Source: Gemmatimonadetes bacterium SCN 70-22 (GTDB lineage Bacteria; Gemmatimonadota; Gemmatimonadetes; Gemmatimonadales; Gemmatimonadaceae). From it: a stretch of DNA of 64,000 bases. Below the pieces are notes generated by a model. That model did not search any database and was not told where the DNA came from. It was given only the letters and a program-made list of their open reading frames with translations. Of the stretch, positions 42,325-51,048 are shown piece by piece. The first letter of the stretch is position 1; each line of letters starts with the position of its first letter. The stretch spans positions 1 through 64,000 of the forward strand of contig MEDZ01000012.1 in the NCBI GenBank assembly GCA_001724275.1. Reading direction: 5' to 3'. The position numbers were made by a program, and so were the translations under genes.

Positions 42325-44418
42325 TCAGTCGGCCGCGCTCACCTCGACGAGGTTGTCGTAGAAGACGGGGCCGTGCCCCATGTCGGTCTCGCGCTGCGAC
42401 GTCGTGGCGTTGGCGTTCTGCCCGTCGGGGGTGAGCTTTCCCCACCAGACCGACGGGGCCCACACGACCCCCTCGCGCACGCCCGCCTCCACCCGCAGGC
42501 GCGCCAGGAAGTGTCCACGGTCGTTGTGCACCACGACCATCGCGCCATTGCCCAGCCCGCGTCGCTCGGCGTCGACCGGGTGCATCATGCACTCGGGTTC
42601 CGCGTCCTTCCGCAGCGAGGCGATGTTCACGAACGTCGAGTTCAGGAAGTAGTGCCGTGGCGACGAGATGAGCGAGAGCGGGTACTTCGCCGCCAGCGAC
42701 GGCGCCGTCTCGGGGAGTTCGTATGGCGGCGTATAGGTGGGCAGCGGGTCGAACCCCATCGCCTTCAGTCGCCCCGAGTAGAACTCGCACTTCCCGCTCG
42801 GTGTCGCGAAGCCGCCGTCTGCGTACGGTGCGTACGGGGTCGGGACGTTCAGGCGCACCCAGCCGTGTTCCATCAGGCGCTCGTACGTCACTCCCTTCAT
42901 CCGCTCGTGCGTCGAGTCCAGGGCCAGGCGCACCAGCGCGACGTCGTCGTCGGCGAAGAGGGCGGGGGCGAGCCCCATGCGGCGCCCCAGCAGCCGGAAG
43001 ATCTCGGTGTTCGGCTTCGCCTCGCCGATCGGGGCAATCGCGGGGCGGTTCAGGGTGGCGTAGTGGTGGCCGTACGCCAGGTGCACGTCCCAGTGCTCGA
43101 GCTGGGTGGTGGCCGGCAGCACGTAGTCGGCCCAGTCGGCCGTGCCCGTCTGGAAGTGCTCGAGGACGACGGTGAAGAGGTCGTCGCGCGCCAGCCCGTG
43201 CAACACGGTGTTGCGGTCGGGCGCGACCTCGGCCGGGTTGGAGTTGTACACGACGAGGGCACGCACGGGCGGCCCGCCGACCCCCGCGTCCGGACGCGTC
43301 AACGCCTCGCCCAGGCGGATCATGTTGATGGTGCGCACATCCGGATTGATGTCCGGGCGCCCGAGGGCGGCGGTGTTGAAGCGGAAATTGGCGCTCGTCG
43401 ACAGCTGCACGCCGCCCCCGGCGTGCCGCCAGTGTCCCGTCACCGCCGGCAGGCAGGCGATGGTGCGCACCGCCATCCCGCCCCCGCCGTGCCGCTGCAA
43501 TCCGTAGTTGATGCGGATGAAGGCGGACCGGGCGCGCCCGTAACGCTGGCCGAGCGCGCGGATGGCCGCGGCGTCGATCCCGGTGATCGGGGCGGCCCGT
43601 TCGGGGGACCACTCGCGCACCCGCTCCCGCAGCTGCTCCGCGCCCAACGTATGACGCGCCAGGTAGTCATCATCCTGCCGTCCCTCGTCGAAGACGACGT
43701 GCATGATGGCGAGCGCCAGCGCGGCGTCGGTGCCGGGACGGATCCCGAGCCATTCATCGCACTGCTCCGCCGTTCGGGTGCGAACGGGGTCGATGGCGAT
43801 CACGCGCGCTCCCCGCTCACGCGCCTCGAGCACGAACGGCCAGAGGTGCGGATTCGACGTGAGGGTGTTCGTCCCCCACAGGAGCACGAGGTCGCAGTCG
43901 GGGATGCCCTCGGCGTCGGCGCCGATGTTGGCCCCGACCGTCATCATCATCCCCACCTTGCCGGCGGTGGCGCAGATCGTCCGGTCGAGCCGTGACGCGC
44001 CCAACGCATGGAAGAAGCGCCGGTCCATGCTCTCCCCCTGCAGGAACCCCATCGTCCCCGCGTAGGAGTACGGGAGGATCGACTGGGGGCCGTCCGGCGA
44101 GTCGGCGATGGCCCGCAGGCGCGCGGCGATGTCGCCAAGCGCCTCGTCCCACGACACCGGCTGGAAGCGTCCCTCCCCCTTGCGGCCGATGCGCTTGAGC
44201 GGCGTCGTCAGCCGCTCCTTGTGGTACGTCCGCTCCAGGTAGCGGTTCACCTTGGCGCAGAGGAAACCGTTGGTGAACGGATGCGCCGGATCGCCCTGGA
44301 TCCGGATCGCGCGCCCGTCGCGAACCGTGACGATGGTCGAGCACGTGTCCGGACAGTCGTGGGGACACGCCCCGCGCACGGTCGTGGTGGCCGCAGTGCC
44401 TTCGTCGGCGCTGATCAC
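42325..44418 (-). CDS. Molybdopterin-dependent oxidoreductase catalytic subunit
   Basis: A 697-residue enzyme of the DMSO reductase family with bis-molybdopterin cofactor. The N-terminal 4Fe-4S ligands are Cys18, Cys22, Cys26 and Cys54 (ACPHDCPDTCS ... NGFLCAKV). The cofactor domains include SWDEALGDIAARLRAI, VLLWGTNTLTSNPH, and the C-terminal MVVVHNDRGHFLARLRV. No twin-arginine signal is seen, so it is probably cytoplasmic, like NasA or formate dehydrogenase H. No iron-sulfur or membrane subunit gene is adjacent. The start GTG at 44418 is chosen because upstream in-frame sequence has no family match. Substrate unknown. Confidence 0.85.
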   Translation of the reverse strand: MISADEGTAATTTVRGACPHDCPDTCSTIVTVRDGRAIRIQGDPAHPFTNGFLCAKVNRYLERTYHKERLTTPLKRIGRKGEGRFQPVSWDEALGDIAARLRAIADSPDGPQSILPYSYAGTMGFLQGESMDRRFFHALGASRLDRTICATAGKVGMMMTVGANIGADAEGIPDCDLVLLWGTNTLTSNPHLWPFVLEARERGARVIAIDPVRTRTAEQCDEWLGIRPGTDAALALAIMHVVFDEGRQDDDYLARHTLGAEQLRERVREWSPERAAPITGIDAAAIRALGQRYGRARSAFIRINYGLQRHGGGGMAVRTIACLPAVTGHWRHAGGGVQLSTSANFRFNTAALGRPDINPDVRTINMIRLGEALTRPDAGVGGPPVRALVVYNSNPAEVAPDRNTVLHGLARDDLFTVVLEHFQTGTADWADYVLPATTQLEHWDVHLAYGHHYATLNRPAIAPIGEAKPNTEIFRLLGRRMGLAPALFADDDVALVRLALDSTHERMKGVTYERLMEHGWVRLNVPTPYAPYADGGFATPSGKCEFYSGRLKAMGFDPLPTYTPPYELPETAPSLAAKYPLSLISSPRHYFLNSTFVNIASLRKDAEPECMMHPVDAERRGLGNGAMVVVHNDRGHFLARLRVEAGVREGVVWAPSVWWGKLTPDGQNANATTSQRETDMGHGPVFYDNLVEVSAAD

Positions 44419-44494
44419 GGAGCGTTGAGCGCTGGAGGGTGGGAGCAGGGAAAGCGGAGCGCGGGCGCAGGATTGCAGTCTAGCAATTGCGCCC

Positions 44495-44568
44495 GCGCGC
44501 GCAAATCGGGGCTCGTCGCGGAAGGCGCGTCGGCCCGGACGCCGCATCGGGCCCTGCGCGCGCAAATC
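44495..44568 (-). repeat. 13-base direct repeats upstream of the molybdopterin enzyme
   Basis: The sequence gcgcgcgcaaatc occurs at 44495-44507 and at 44556-44568, 61 bases apart, in the leader of the molybdopterin oxidoreductase gene. The copies are identical. This is the spacing and placement of an operator pair; the protein that would bind is unknown. Confidence 0.6.
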
Positions 44569-44699
44569 CATGGAATTGCCGAGCTTGCGAGCCGATTATC
44601 GGTGGGATTGCGGCCCCGACTGTGACGAAACGCACAGCTCCGGTTGGGCTACCGGAGGGAAACATGTTGCCACAGTTGGACTTGGGGCGTCAGAAACTC

Positions 44700-44727
44700 T
44701 TGACTCTCCGGCCCGATCCCGTAGATT
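44700..44727 (+). promoter_or_regulatory. Sigma-70-like promoter of the lipoprotein gene
   Basis: TTGACT at 44700-44705, 16 bases, TAGATT at 44722-44727. Five of six and four of six matches to consensus. It predicts a transcript with about 200 untranslated bases before the ATG at 44936. Confidence 0.55.
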
Positions 44728-44935
44728 TGCCCCCCTGTTGGGTCGAGGGGGGGCTTCCTCTGGGAGCCATCCCCACTTGGCGGCGTCTAGGCGCACGACG
44801 CAGCCAACCTCGGCGTGACAACTGAAGACCGAGAGCGCGGCGTGCTGCGGCCGGACAGGCCAATGACGCATAGGTCTTGGAGTCCGGCTGTAAATCGCAT
44901 CTCATCCCCATTCCCCGTCCCCTGGAGATCTCGCA

Positions 44936-45124
44936 ATGAAGCGTTTCGCTCTCGCCGCCGCCGTCATGTTCGTCGCCGCCTGTGGTGGTGCCAAGGAAGA
45001 GGCCACCCCGGCCGCTGACACCGCCGCTCCGGCCATGGCCCCGGCCCCGGCTCCGGCCGACAGCGCCGCCGCCATGGACACGACCATGAAGCACGACTCG
45101 GCTGCTGACACGACCAAGCACTAA
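44936..45124 (+). CDS. Small Ala/Pro/Asp-rich lipoprotein
   Basis: A 62-residue predicted lipoprotein. The signal peptide MKRFALAAAVMFVAACGG has the lipobox VAAC with the lipidated Cys at residue 16. The mature part is low-complexity and disordered (Ala, Pro, Asp, Thr; APAPAPADSAAAMDTTM), ending in KH. GGAGA precedes the ATG by 8 bases. It stands alone between its own promoter and a strong terminator, so it is a monocistronic, probably abundant transcript. Function unknown; such small lipoproteins may coat or space the envelope. Confidence 0.85.
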   Translation: MKRFALAAAVMFVAACGGAKEEATPAADTAAPAMAPAPAPADSAAAMDTTMKHDSAADTTKH

Positions 45125-45145
45125 GCTCGCTCTCCCGAGCGACAC

Positions 45146-45175
45146 GACGGGCGCGACCTTCCGGTCGCGCCCGTC
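45146..45175. terminator. Intrinsic terminator
   Basis: A 13-base perfect stem (gacgggcgcgacc/ggtcgcgcccgtc) with loop ttcc, followed on the plus strand by tgcgtttt. It ends the lipoprotein transcript and probably also the convergent ygfZ-led message at 45200. Confidence 0.88.
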
Positions 45176-45199
45176 TGCGTTTTCCCTCCAACCCGCGCC

Positions 45200-46345
45200 T
45201 TACCCCTCGCCAGACGGGAAGGGGAGGTCCACGATCCGTGCGCGCGCACGCCCCGCCGTCCAGGTCGCGTCGACCTCGCTCCCGCTCTCCACTTCACGAC
45301 GCACCATCGCCAGGGCGATCCCGCCCAGCCGCGGCGAGACGACCGAACTGCGCACGTCGCCCACCAGCTTCCCCCCCGCGTCGTGGAGCTGGGCCGCCGA
45401 TGGGATCACCGTCGCCTCGTCGAAGCGGAGCCCGCGGAGGTGGCGATTCACGTGCCCCCGGAAGTGGATGCGTGCAACGGTCTCCTGTCCCGTGTAGCAC
45501 CCCTTCGTGAAGGAGATCGCGTGGAGCGCCTCCATGTTCCCTTCCTGCGCCAGCGTCGAATCGTCCATGTCGACTCCCCACTCGGGGCGTCCGCTCTCGA
45601 TCCGGGCGATCTCGAAGGCGTCGAGCCCGGCGGGTCTCGCACCGGCCGTCACGAGCGCGTCCCACGCGGCCCCCCTGGCCTCGATGGGGACGATGAGCGA
45701 GAAGCCTTCGAGTCCCACGTCCGGGACGCGTGCCACGAGCAACGTGTGCCCGAAGGCGTCGATCGGGCGGTGGGCGAACTCGGCCATCGCGGAGAGTTCC
45801 TCACGGGGGAGCCCCACTGCCGCCGCCACCACCGCGTGTGCGCGCGTGCCGTAGACGCTCACGTCGGCCGTCGAGGCCGTGACGTCGGCGTAGCGGGCCA
45901 GTCGCGGGTTCACGTACTTGCGGATCATCGCCCACCACCCCGCCGCGGCGCGGGGAGCGACGTCGACGAGGATGTCGTCGTCCCGGGCGAAGAGGCGCGG
46001 GTCGGCGAGGATCTTCCCCTTGGCCGTGAGGGCGGCGGCGTAGCATCCCTCGCCAGGCGCAATCGCCAGGATGTCGTTGGTCACGAGGCCGGTGAGGACG
46101 TCGCGCGCCTTGGCGCCGGCAAAGGTGCCGCGCGAGCGGTAGGAGCGGTCGACCACGATGGCGCCGCGCGTTCCCGGGGCGGCGGTGGCGCGCCGGAGCG
46201 CGGCATACTCGCCGGCGACGTCGCCGTAGTCGCGCGCCACGTCGGCCAGGAGGGCGCATGCCGCAGGCGCCGCGGGCGTTCCGGGCATGGCGCCGCCAGC
46301 TGCCATGCTGGGGGAGGGTGAGGTTGAATCCTGGTGGTCCGTCAT
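45200..46345 (-). CDS. ygfZ: Folate-binding protein YgfZ/GcvT-like
   Basis: A 381-residue protein of the GcvT/YgfZ family, which supports repair or assembly of iron-sulfur enzymes using folate. The diagnostic motif KGCYTGQE, with the reactive Cys, is at about residues 280-287, and FRGHVNRHLRGLRF follows it. The N-terminal 30 residues are low-complexity and disordered. The ATG at 46345 overlaps the HAD gene stop (ATGA). Being next to glycolate oxidase genes that include a two-cluster iron-sulfur subunit fits a maintenance role, which is inference. Confidence 0.88.
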   Translation of the reverse strand: MTDHQDSTSPSPSMAAGGAMPGTPAAPAACALLADVARDYGDVAGEYAALRRATAAPGTRGAIVVDRSYRSRGTFAGAKARDVLTGLVTNDILAIAPGEGCYAAALTAKGKILADPRLFARDDDILVDVAPRAAAGWWAMIRKYVNPRLARYADVTASTADVSVYGTRAHAVVAAAVGLPREELSAMAEFAHRPIDAFGHTLLVARVPDVGLEGFSLIVPIEARGAAWDALVTAGARPAGLDAFEIARIESGRPEWGVDMDDSTLAQEGNMEALHAISFTKGCYTGQETVARIHFRGHVNRHLRGLRFDEATVIPSAAQLHDAGGKLVGDVRSSVVSPRLGGIALAMVRREVESGSEVDATWTAGRARARIVDLPFPSGEG

Positions 46346-47046
46346 GCGAATCGTTCTCCTTCGCGGGCGACGAGCGCCTCGATCGTCGCGACGTCGAGTC
46401 CGGTGATGGCGGGGACGATGGCCTCCGCCTCCATGGCGAGATGCGCGGGAACGTCGCCGACCACGATGCAACGGAGGCCGGCGGCGTGCGCCGCCTGGAT
46501 GCCGACAATGGAATCCTCGATCGCCACGACGACCCCTTCGGGAGGGACGGGGCGGCGGCGCTCGAGTCGGCGCAGCGCGGCATGGTACGGCGCCGCGTCG
46601 GGCTTGCCGGGGAAGGCGTCCTCGACCCCGATCACGCAGGCGAAGGCGTGCTCCAGTTGCGCGAGCGACAGCACGAACTCCACGTCGCGGCGTGGGGAGC
46701 GGGACACGATGCCGAGACGAACGCGAGCGGCGAGACGTTCCACCGTCTCGCGCGCGCCATCCACCAGCACGATTCCCTTGCCGACGTGGGCCGAGAAGAC
46801 GCGGTCGACGCGCAGCGTCAGCAGTTCGAGGTCGGTGTCGTCCACCAACACTGCCCGCCGGCGGAGCGCCCCCCGGATGGCGTCGGGGGTGGCGAGCCCG
46901 GCACACGACTCACGGTACTCCTCGGGCGTGAGGCGGAACCCCTCCTCGCCGAGCACCGAGAGGAGCGCCTCGCGACGCGCGCGTGCGGTGTCGGCGAGGA
47001 CTCCATCGAACTCCAGGAGGACGGCGTCGATCACGCGTCGTGACAT
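46342..47046 (-). CDS. HAD-superfamily protein with altered nucleophile
   Basis: A 234-residue HAD-fold protein of the beta-phosphoglucomutase/phosphoglycolate phosphatase type. Motif I reads AVLLEFDGVLADT: the first Asp of the usual D-x-D nucleophile pair is Glu12, while Asp14 remains. Motif II Ser is in GIVSRSPRRDVEF, motif III Lys in PGKPDAAPYHAAL, motif IV IEDSIVGIQAAHAAG. The cap domain is present. Beside glycolate oxidase genes a phosphoglycolate phosphatase (gph) would be expected, but the D-to-E change in the phosphate-accepting residue would normally abolish or greatly reduce activity. The sequence around it is otherwise intact. Confidence 0.8.
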   Translation of the reverse strand: MSRRVIDAVLLEFDGVLADTARARREALLSVLGEEGFRLTPEEYRESCAGLATPDAIRGALRRRAVLVDDTDLELLTLRVDRVFSAHVGKGIVLVDGARETVERLAARVRLGIVSRSPRRDVEFVLSLAQLEHAFACVIGVEDAFPGKPDAAPYHAALRRLERRRPVPPEGVVVAIEDSIVGIQAAHAAGLRCIVVGDVPAHLAMEAEAIVPAITGLDVATIEALVAREGERFA

Positions 47047-47055
47047 CGTCTCGCT

Positions 47056-48339
47056 TCAGCCCTCGCGCCGGGCGTAGGACGCGTCGAGGAGGTCCACCGG
47101 GTGCACGGCTCGCTGGGCGCTCCCCGCGCGCGCGAGTCCGGCTCCGATCTGCATGAGGCAGCCCGGATTCCCGGTGGCCACGAGCGCGGCTCGCGTCGCC
47201 CCGATGTGCGCCAGCTTGGGCGCGAGGACGACATCCGACGTGTCCGGCTCCACGAGGTTGTAGATCCCGGCGCTGCCGCAACACTGGTCGGCGTCGACGA
47301 GCGGCGTCAGCTGCAATCCGGGGATGGCCCGCAGGACGGCCAGCGGCGGCTCCGTGACCCGCTGGGCGTGCTGCAGGTGGCAGGGCGCGTCGTAGGTGAC
47401 GTGCAGCGGGAGTGGTGCCCCGGGGCGCGGGCCCGCCGCGGCCAGGAGTTCGCTCACGTCGCGCACGCGCGACGCCATGCCCTCGGCCCGTTCGCGCCAG
47501 GCGGGGTCATCGTGCAGGAGATGCCCGTATTCCTTCATCATCGCGCCACACCCGGCCGCGTTCACGGCGACGATGTCGGCCCCGGCGCGTTCGAAGGCCG
47601 CGATGTTGTGCCTGGCGAGCTCGCGCGCGGTCGCCACGTCGCCGGCGTGCGCGTGCAGCGCCCCGCAGCACCCTTCGCCCGGCGCCGCGACGACGCGGTA
47701 GTCGTTCACCGTCAGCACGCGCTCGGTGGCGCGATTGGTCCCGGCGAAGAGCCCTTCCATGACGCAGCCGCGCAGGAGCGCCACGCGTCCGCGCGAGCCG
47801 TCCCCCCGGGCCGCATACGGCGCCCGCTCCACGGGGACCTCGGTCGACTGCAGCATGGCGAACGCGAAGCCGAGTCGCCCCCTGGTGCGCGAGAGCAGGC
47901 GCGCGATCCCGGTGGCGCGAGCCAGCCGCCCCATCGCCAGTGCGACCGCCAGGGCCCACGGTCGCGCAAACGTCCCGAGGACCAGGCGCGCGACGAGGGG
48001 GAGGGGGCGGCGTGCCGCGAGGGTGGCGCGGGTTGCCTCGAGGAGCTGGCCGTACGGCACACCGCTCGGGCAGGCGCTCTCGCAGCCGCGACACCCCAGG
48101 CAGCGATCGATATGCGTCTGCACCGTGGGGTCGTCGAGCGCGAGGTCGCCCTCCACCAGCGCCCGCATGAGCACGATGCGGCCGCGGGGAGAATCGTTCT
48201 CGTCGTGCAGCGCCAGGTAGGTGGGGCACGCCTGCAGGCAGAAGCCGCAGTGCACGCAGGTGTCGAGTCCCGGCGTGGCTTGGGCGAGCGGGGTGCCGGG
48301 GATCGCGCAGGGCTTGGCCGTCGGGAGGGAGCCACTCAT
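47056..48339 (-). CDS. glcF: Glycolate oxidase iron-sulfur subunit
   Basis: A 427-residue electron-transfer subunit. Two 4Fe-4S motifs: Cys28/31/34/38 (DTCVHCGFCLQACPTY) and Cys80/83/86/90 (DRCLGCRGCESACPSG). Two CCG domains follow, with CCGALHAHAG and YDAPCHLQHAQR, then DADQCCGSAGIYN, giving the heterodisulfide-reductase-like cofactor sites. It passes electrons from the flavin subunits GlcD and GlcE to the respiratory chain. The ATG at 48339 overlaps the glcE stop. The gene lies 9 bases before the HAD gene. Confidence 0.9.
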   Translation of the reverse strand: MSGSLPTAKPCAIPGTPLAQATPGLDTCVHCGFCLQACPTYLALHDENDSPRGRIVLMRALVEGDLALDDPTVQTHIDRCLGCRGCESACPSGVPYGQLLEATRATLAARRPLPLVARLVLGTFARPWALAVALAMGRLARATGIARLLSRTRGRLGFAFAMLQSTEVPVERAPYAARGDGSRGRVALLRGCVMEGLFAGTNRATERVLTVNDYRVVAAPGEGCCGALHAHAGDVATARELARHNIAAFERAGADIVAVNAAGCGAMMKEYGHLLHDDPAWRERAEGMASRVRDVSELLAAAGPRPGAPLPLHVTYDAPCHLQHAQRVTEPPLAVLRAIPGLQLTPLVDADQCCGSAGIYNLVEPDTSDVVLAPKLAHIGATRAALVATGNPGCLMQIGAGLARAGSAQRAVHPVDLLDASYARREG

Positions 48340-49568
48340 GCCGTGGGGGCCAGGAGGCCCGGGTTCAGGATGTGATACGGGTCGAAGGCGGCGCGCACTC
48401 GGCGCGAGAGCCGGTCGGACGCCGCGGGGGGGAGGACGTCCCATGCCTCTGCGGGGAGCCGCTCGCCGATCACGTGCCACTCGCGAGCCAGCGAACGCAC
48501 CAGCGGCGCCACCGTGGCCGCGTCGCCCGCGGGGACGACGACGCGCGCGACGCCGCGCTCGACGGACGCCTGGCAGTGGGCGCCGGGGGTGTGCGCGAGC
48601 GCCGCCGTCACGCCGAGCCAGAGGGGGGCCAGGCGGGACGGGCGCCCCGACACGCGCAGGGTGAAGGCGCCGGCCGGGTCGGCCGCCGCCAGGTGGTCCC
48701 AGGCCGTGGCCGGCAGCTCCCGTGCCGTACCGATCGATGCAAGGTGGCGCCGTTGCGCGTCGACGCCCACGGGATTGCCCGCCAGGCGCAAGAGCACGGC
48801 GTCCCCCTCCCCGGCCTCGAGCGCGGCCATGCGCCCGCCGCCGACGAGTTCCATGGCCAGCGGGGCCAGGGGCGCGGCGCGGAGCGAGCGCAGCAGGGTG
48901 GCCAGCGCCTCGGCGTCGCGCGGCGCGTCGAGGGCGAGCGTGCATTCGGCCTCCGGGCGTGCGCGCAGGCGCACCGTCGCCTCCGTGATCACGCCCAGCG
49001 TCCCCCACGCACCGACGGTGAGGCGCACGAGGTCGAACCCGGCCACGTTCTTCACCACGCGCCCTCCACCGCGCACCACGATCCCGCGCCCGTCGACGAA
49101 CTCGAGCCCCAGCGACAGGTCGCGCGGATGGCCGAGCGCCGCGGCCAGCGGGCCGCAGGAGGCGGTGGCGAGCGCCGCGCCTAACGAGCCGGCCGCGGCT
49201 CCGACCGGGTCGAGCGGGAGCCACTGGCCGTTGGCGCGGGCGGCGGCGTCGATTTCGGCGAGGGACGTGCCGGCCCGTGCGGTGAGGGTCAGGTCACCCG
49301 GGTGGTATTCCACGATCCCGCGAAGCGCCGAGACATCGAGGATGCACGCGGCGCTCGTCACGGGGCGCCCCGCGTCGAGCCAGTGCCCGGCGCCACGGAT
49401 GCGGAGCGGGATGCCCAGCGCCGCCGCGTCCCGGACGGCGGCGGCGACGTCGGCCGTGTCCCGGGGGTGCAGGGGGGAGTCGAATGGTGCGGGGGGGGCG
49501 TTGGGGACAGCTGCTGCGGGGCCCCCCCCCGACCACATCATGCCGTCCGGACCGCTCACTGGCGTCAT
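48336..49568 (-). CDS. glcE: Glycolate oxidase subunit GlcE
   Basis: A 410-residue FAD-binding protein of the PCMH/VAO type. The FAD-binding stretch includes PLRIRGAGHWLDAG, GVITEATVRLRARPE and the GTLGVITEA signature; AAGSLGAALATASCGPLAAALGHPRDL is the family's pyrophosphate-contacting loop. It forms the three-subunit glycolate dehydrogenase with GlcD and GlcF, oxidising glycolate to glyoxylate. The first 30 residues are low-complexity (Gly/Ala/Pro). It starts 55 bases after the glcD stop. Confidence 0.88.
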   Translation of the reverse strand: MTPVSGPDGMMWSGGGPAAAVPNAPPAPFDSPLHPRDTADVAAAVRDAAALGIPLRIRGAGHWLDAGRPVTSAACILDVSALRGIVEYHPGDLTLTARAGTSLAEIDAAARANGQWLPLDPVGAAAGSLGAALATASCGPLAAALGHPRDLSLGLEFVDGRGIVVRGGGRVVKNVAGFDLVRLTVGAWGTLGVITEATVRLRARPEAECTLALDAPRDAEALATLLRSLRAAPLAPLAMELVGGGRMAALEAGEGDAVLLRLAGNPVGVDAQRRHLASIGTARELPATAWDHLAAADPAGAFTLRVSGRPSRLAPLWLGVTAALAHTPGAHCQASVERGVARVVVPAGDAATVAPLVRSLAREWHVIGERLPAEAWDVLPPAASDRLSRRVRAAFDPYHILNPGLLAPTA

Positions 49569-49598
49569 CGTTCCATTCCCGGCCTCATGGTTCCATCT

Positions 49599-49630
49599 CC
49601 GGCATCCTCACGCTCCGGCATCCTCACGCT
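49599..49630 (-). repeat. 16-base tandem duplication at the glcD stop
   Basis: The unit ccggcatcctcacgct is present twice without mismatch at 49599-49614 and 49615-49630. The glcD stop codon (49624-49626) lies inside the second copy, so the duplication added an extra copy of the gene end downstream of the stop. Confidence 0.85.
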
Positions 49631-51048
49631 CCCCGCGTCGCCGGCACCGCCGACCATTCCCGGCACGAGTGCACCGGGACCACCTTCCCGGGGTTCGCGC
49701 GCCGCTTCGGGTCGAACACGTCGCGCAGCCGGCACATCGCATCCAGCGACTCCGGGGAGAAGATCAGCGGCATGTACTCCACCTTGTCGAGCCCGATCCC
49801 GTGCTCCCCCGTCACGCTCCCCCCGGCGGCGACGCACGCCTGCATGATGGCGCGCATCGCCCGGTGCACGCGCGCGCTCTCGTCGGCGTCATTGGCGTTG
49901 TACGGGATGTTGGGGTGCAGGTTGCCGTCGCCGGCGTGGAAGACGTTGCAGATCGTGAGCCCTTCCGCCTCGCCGATGCGCGCGATCTCGCGCAGCACCT
50001 CGGGCAGGCGGGTCCGCGGGATCACGGCGTCCTGCACGACCAGGTGCGACGACACCCGCCCCATCGCCCCGAACGCCTTCTTTCGTCCCTGCCACAGGCG
50101 CGCGCGCTCCGCCTCGTCGCGCGCCTGCCGGACCTCCCGCGCCCCGTTCTCGAGACAAATGATCCGCAGCCTCTCGGCGTCGGCGTCGATCCCCGCCTCC
50201 AGCCCGTCGAGCTCCATCAGGAGCACCGCCGCCGCGTCCACCGGGTACCCGGCGGCGTAGATCGACGCCTCCACCGCGCGGATCGTCGGCTGGTCCATCA
50301 TCTCCAGCGCCGCGGGAACGATCCCCGCGGCGATGATCGCCGAGGTCGCGCGTGCCGCCGCGTCCATGCTCTCGAAGTCGGCCAGCAGCGTGCGGACCGC
50401 CTGCGGGTTGCGCGACAGGCGCACCGTCGCATCGAGCGCCACGCCGAAGCACCCCTCGCTTCCCACGAACGCGCCCAGCAGGTCGTATCCCTCGCCCTCC
50501 CCATCCGCACTCCCCAGCGTCACGATCTCACCGTCGGGAAGCAGGACCGTCAGCGCCACCACGTGATTGAGCGTGACCCCGTACTTGAGGCAGTGCGGCC
50601 CGCCGGCGTTCTCCGCCACGTTGCCGCCGATCGTGCACGCCGCCTGGCTCGAGGGGTCGGGGGCGTAATGGAGCCCGTACGGCGCCACCGCCCGCGTCAG
50701 GTGCACGTTGACCACCCCCGGCTCCACCACGGCCACCCGGTTCTCGGCATCCACGGAGAGGATCCGCGTCAGGCGATTGAGCCCCAGCAGCACCGATCCC
50801 TCGGCCAGCGCCCCGCCGGAGAGCCCGGTCCCCGCGCCGCGTGGGACGAAGGGGACTCCCGCCTCGGCCAGCGCGCGCACGACGAGGACGACTTCCTCGC
50901 GCGTGCGGGGGAAGACCGCGAGCGCCGGTTGCTTGCGGTAACCCGGAAGCCCGTCGCTCGCGTACACCAGCAGCTCGCTGGCGCGTCCCAGCACCTGCCG
51001 CTCGCCGACGATCCCGGCCAGCACTCGTCCCAGCGCCTCGGGATTCAT
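49624..51048 (-). CDS. glcD: Glycolate oxidase subunit GlcD
   Basis: The main FAD-containing catalytic subunit, 474 residues, of the FAD-linked oxidase family with the D-lactate dehydrogenase-type C-terminal domain. FAD contacts are VPRGAGTGLSGGALAEG and APDPSSQAACTIGGNVAENAGG; the active-site region is CNVFHAGDGNLHPNI and SVTGEHGIGLDKVEYM; the end is FDPKRRANPGKVVP. The ATG at 51048 overlaps the stop of the LON-domain gene by four bases. Confidence 0.93.
   Translation of the reverse strand: MNPEALGRVLAGIVGERQVLGRASELLVYASDGLPGYRKQPALAVFPRTREEVVLVVRALAEAGVPFVPRGAGTGLSGGALAEGSVLLGLNRLTRILSVDAENRVAVVEPGVVNVHLTRAVAPYGLHYAPDPSSQAACTIGGNVAENAGGPHCLKYGVTLNHVVALTVLLPDGEIVTLGSADGEGEGYDLLGAFVGSEGCFGVALDATVRLSRNPQAVRTLLADFESMDAAARATSAIIAAGIVPAALEMMDQPTIRAVEASIYAAGYPVDAAAVLLMELDGLEAGIDADAERLRIICLENGAREVRQARDEAERARLWQGRKKAFGAMGRVSSHLVVQDAVIPRTRLPEVLREIARIGEAEGLTICNVFHAGDGNLHPNIPYNANDADESARVHRAMRAIMQACVAAGGSVTGEHGIGLDKVEYMPLIFSPESLDAMCRLRDVFDPKRRANPGKVVPVHSCREWSAVPATRGA

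Larger units (their letters stand above)
44419..44935. other. Intergenic region between molybdopterin enzyme and lipoprotein
   Basis: A 517-base divergent spacer holding the 13-base repeats, a plus-strand promoter, and a leader of roughly 200 bases before the lipoprotein. The leader has several small hairpins and the segment ctgtaaatc. I could not match it to a riboswitch class that I know. No coding capacity is supported. Confidence 0.5.

Noticed and set aside
42325-44418. Selenocysteine in the molybdopterin oxidoreductase
   Set aside because: No in-frame TGA interrupts the gene and the family members without selenocysteine are common; nothing requires it.
44866-44935. A tRNA-Tyr-like anticodon loop (ctgtaaatc) in the lipoprotein leader
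   Set aside because: No acceptor stem, no D-arm and no T-loop GGTTCGAATCC can be placed around it; the flanks do not pair as an anticodon stem.
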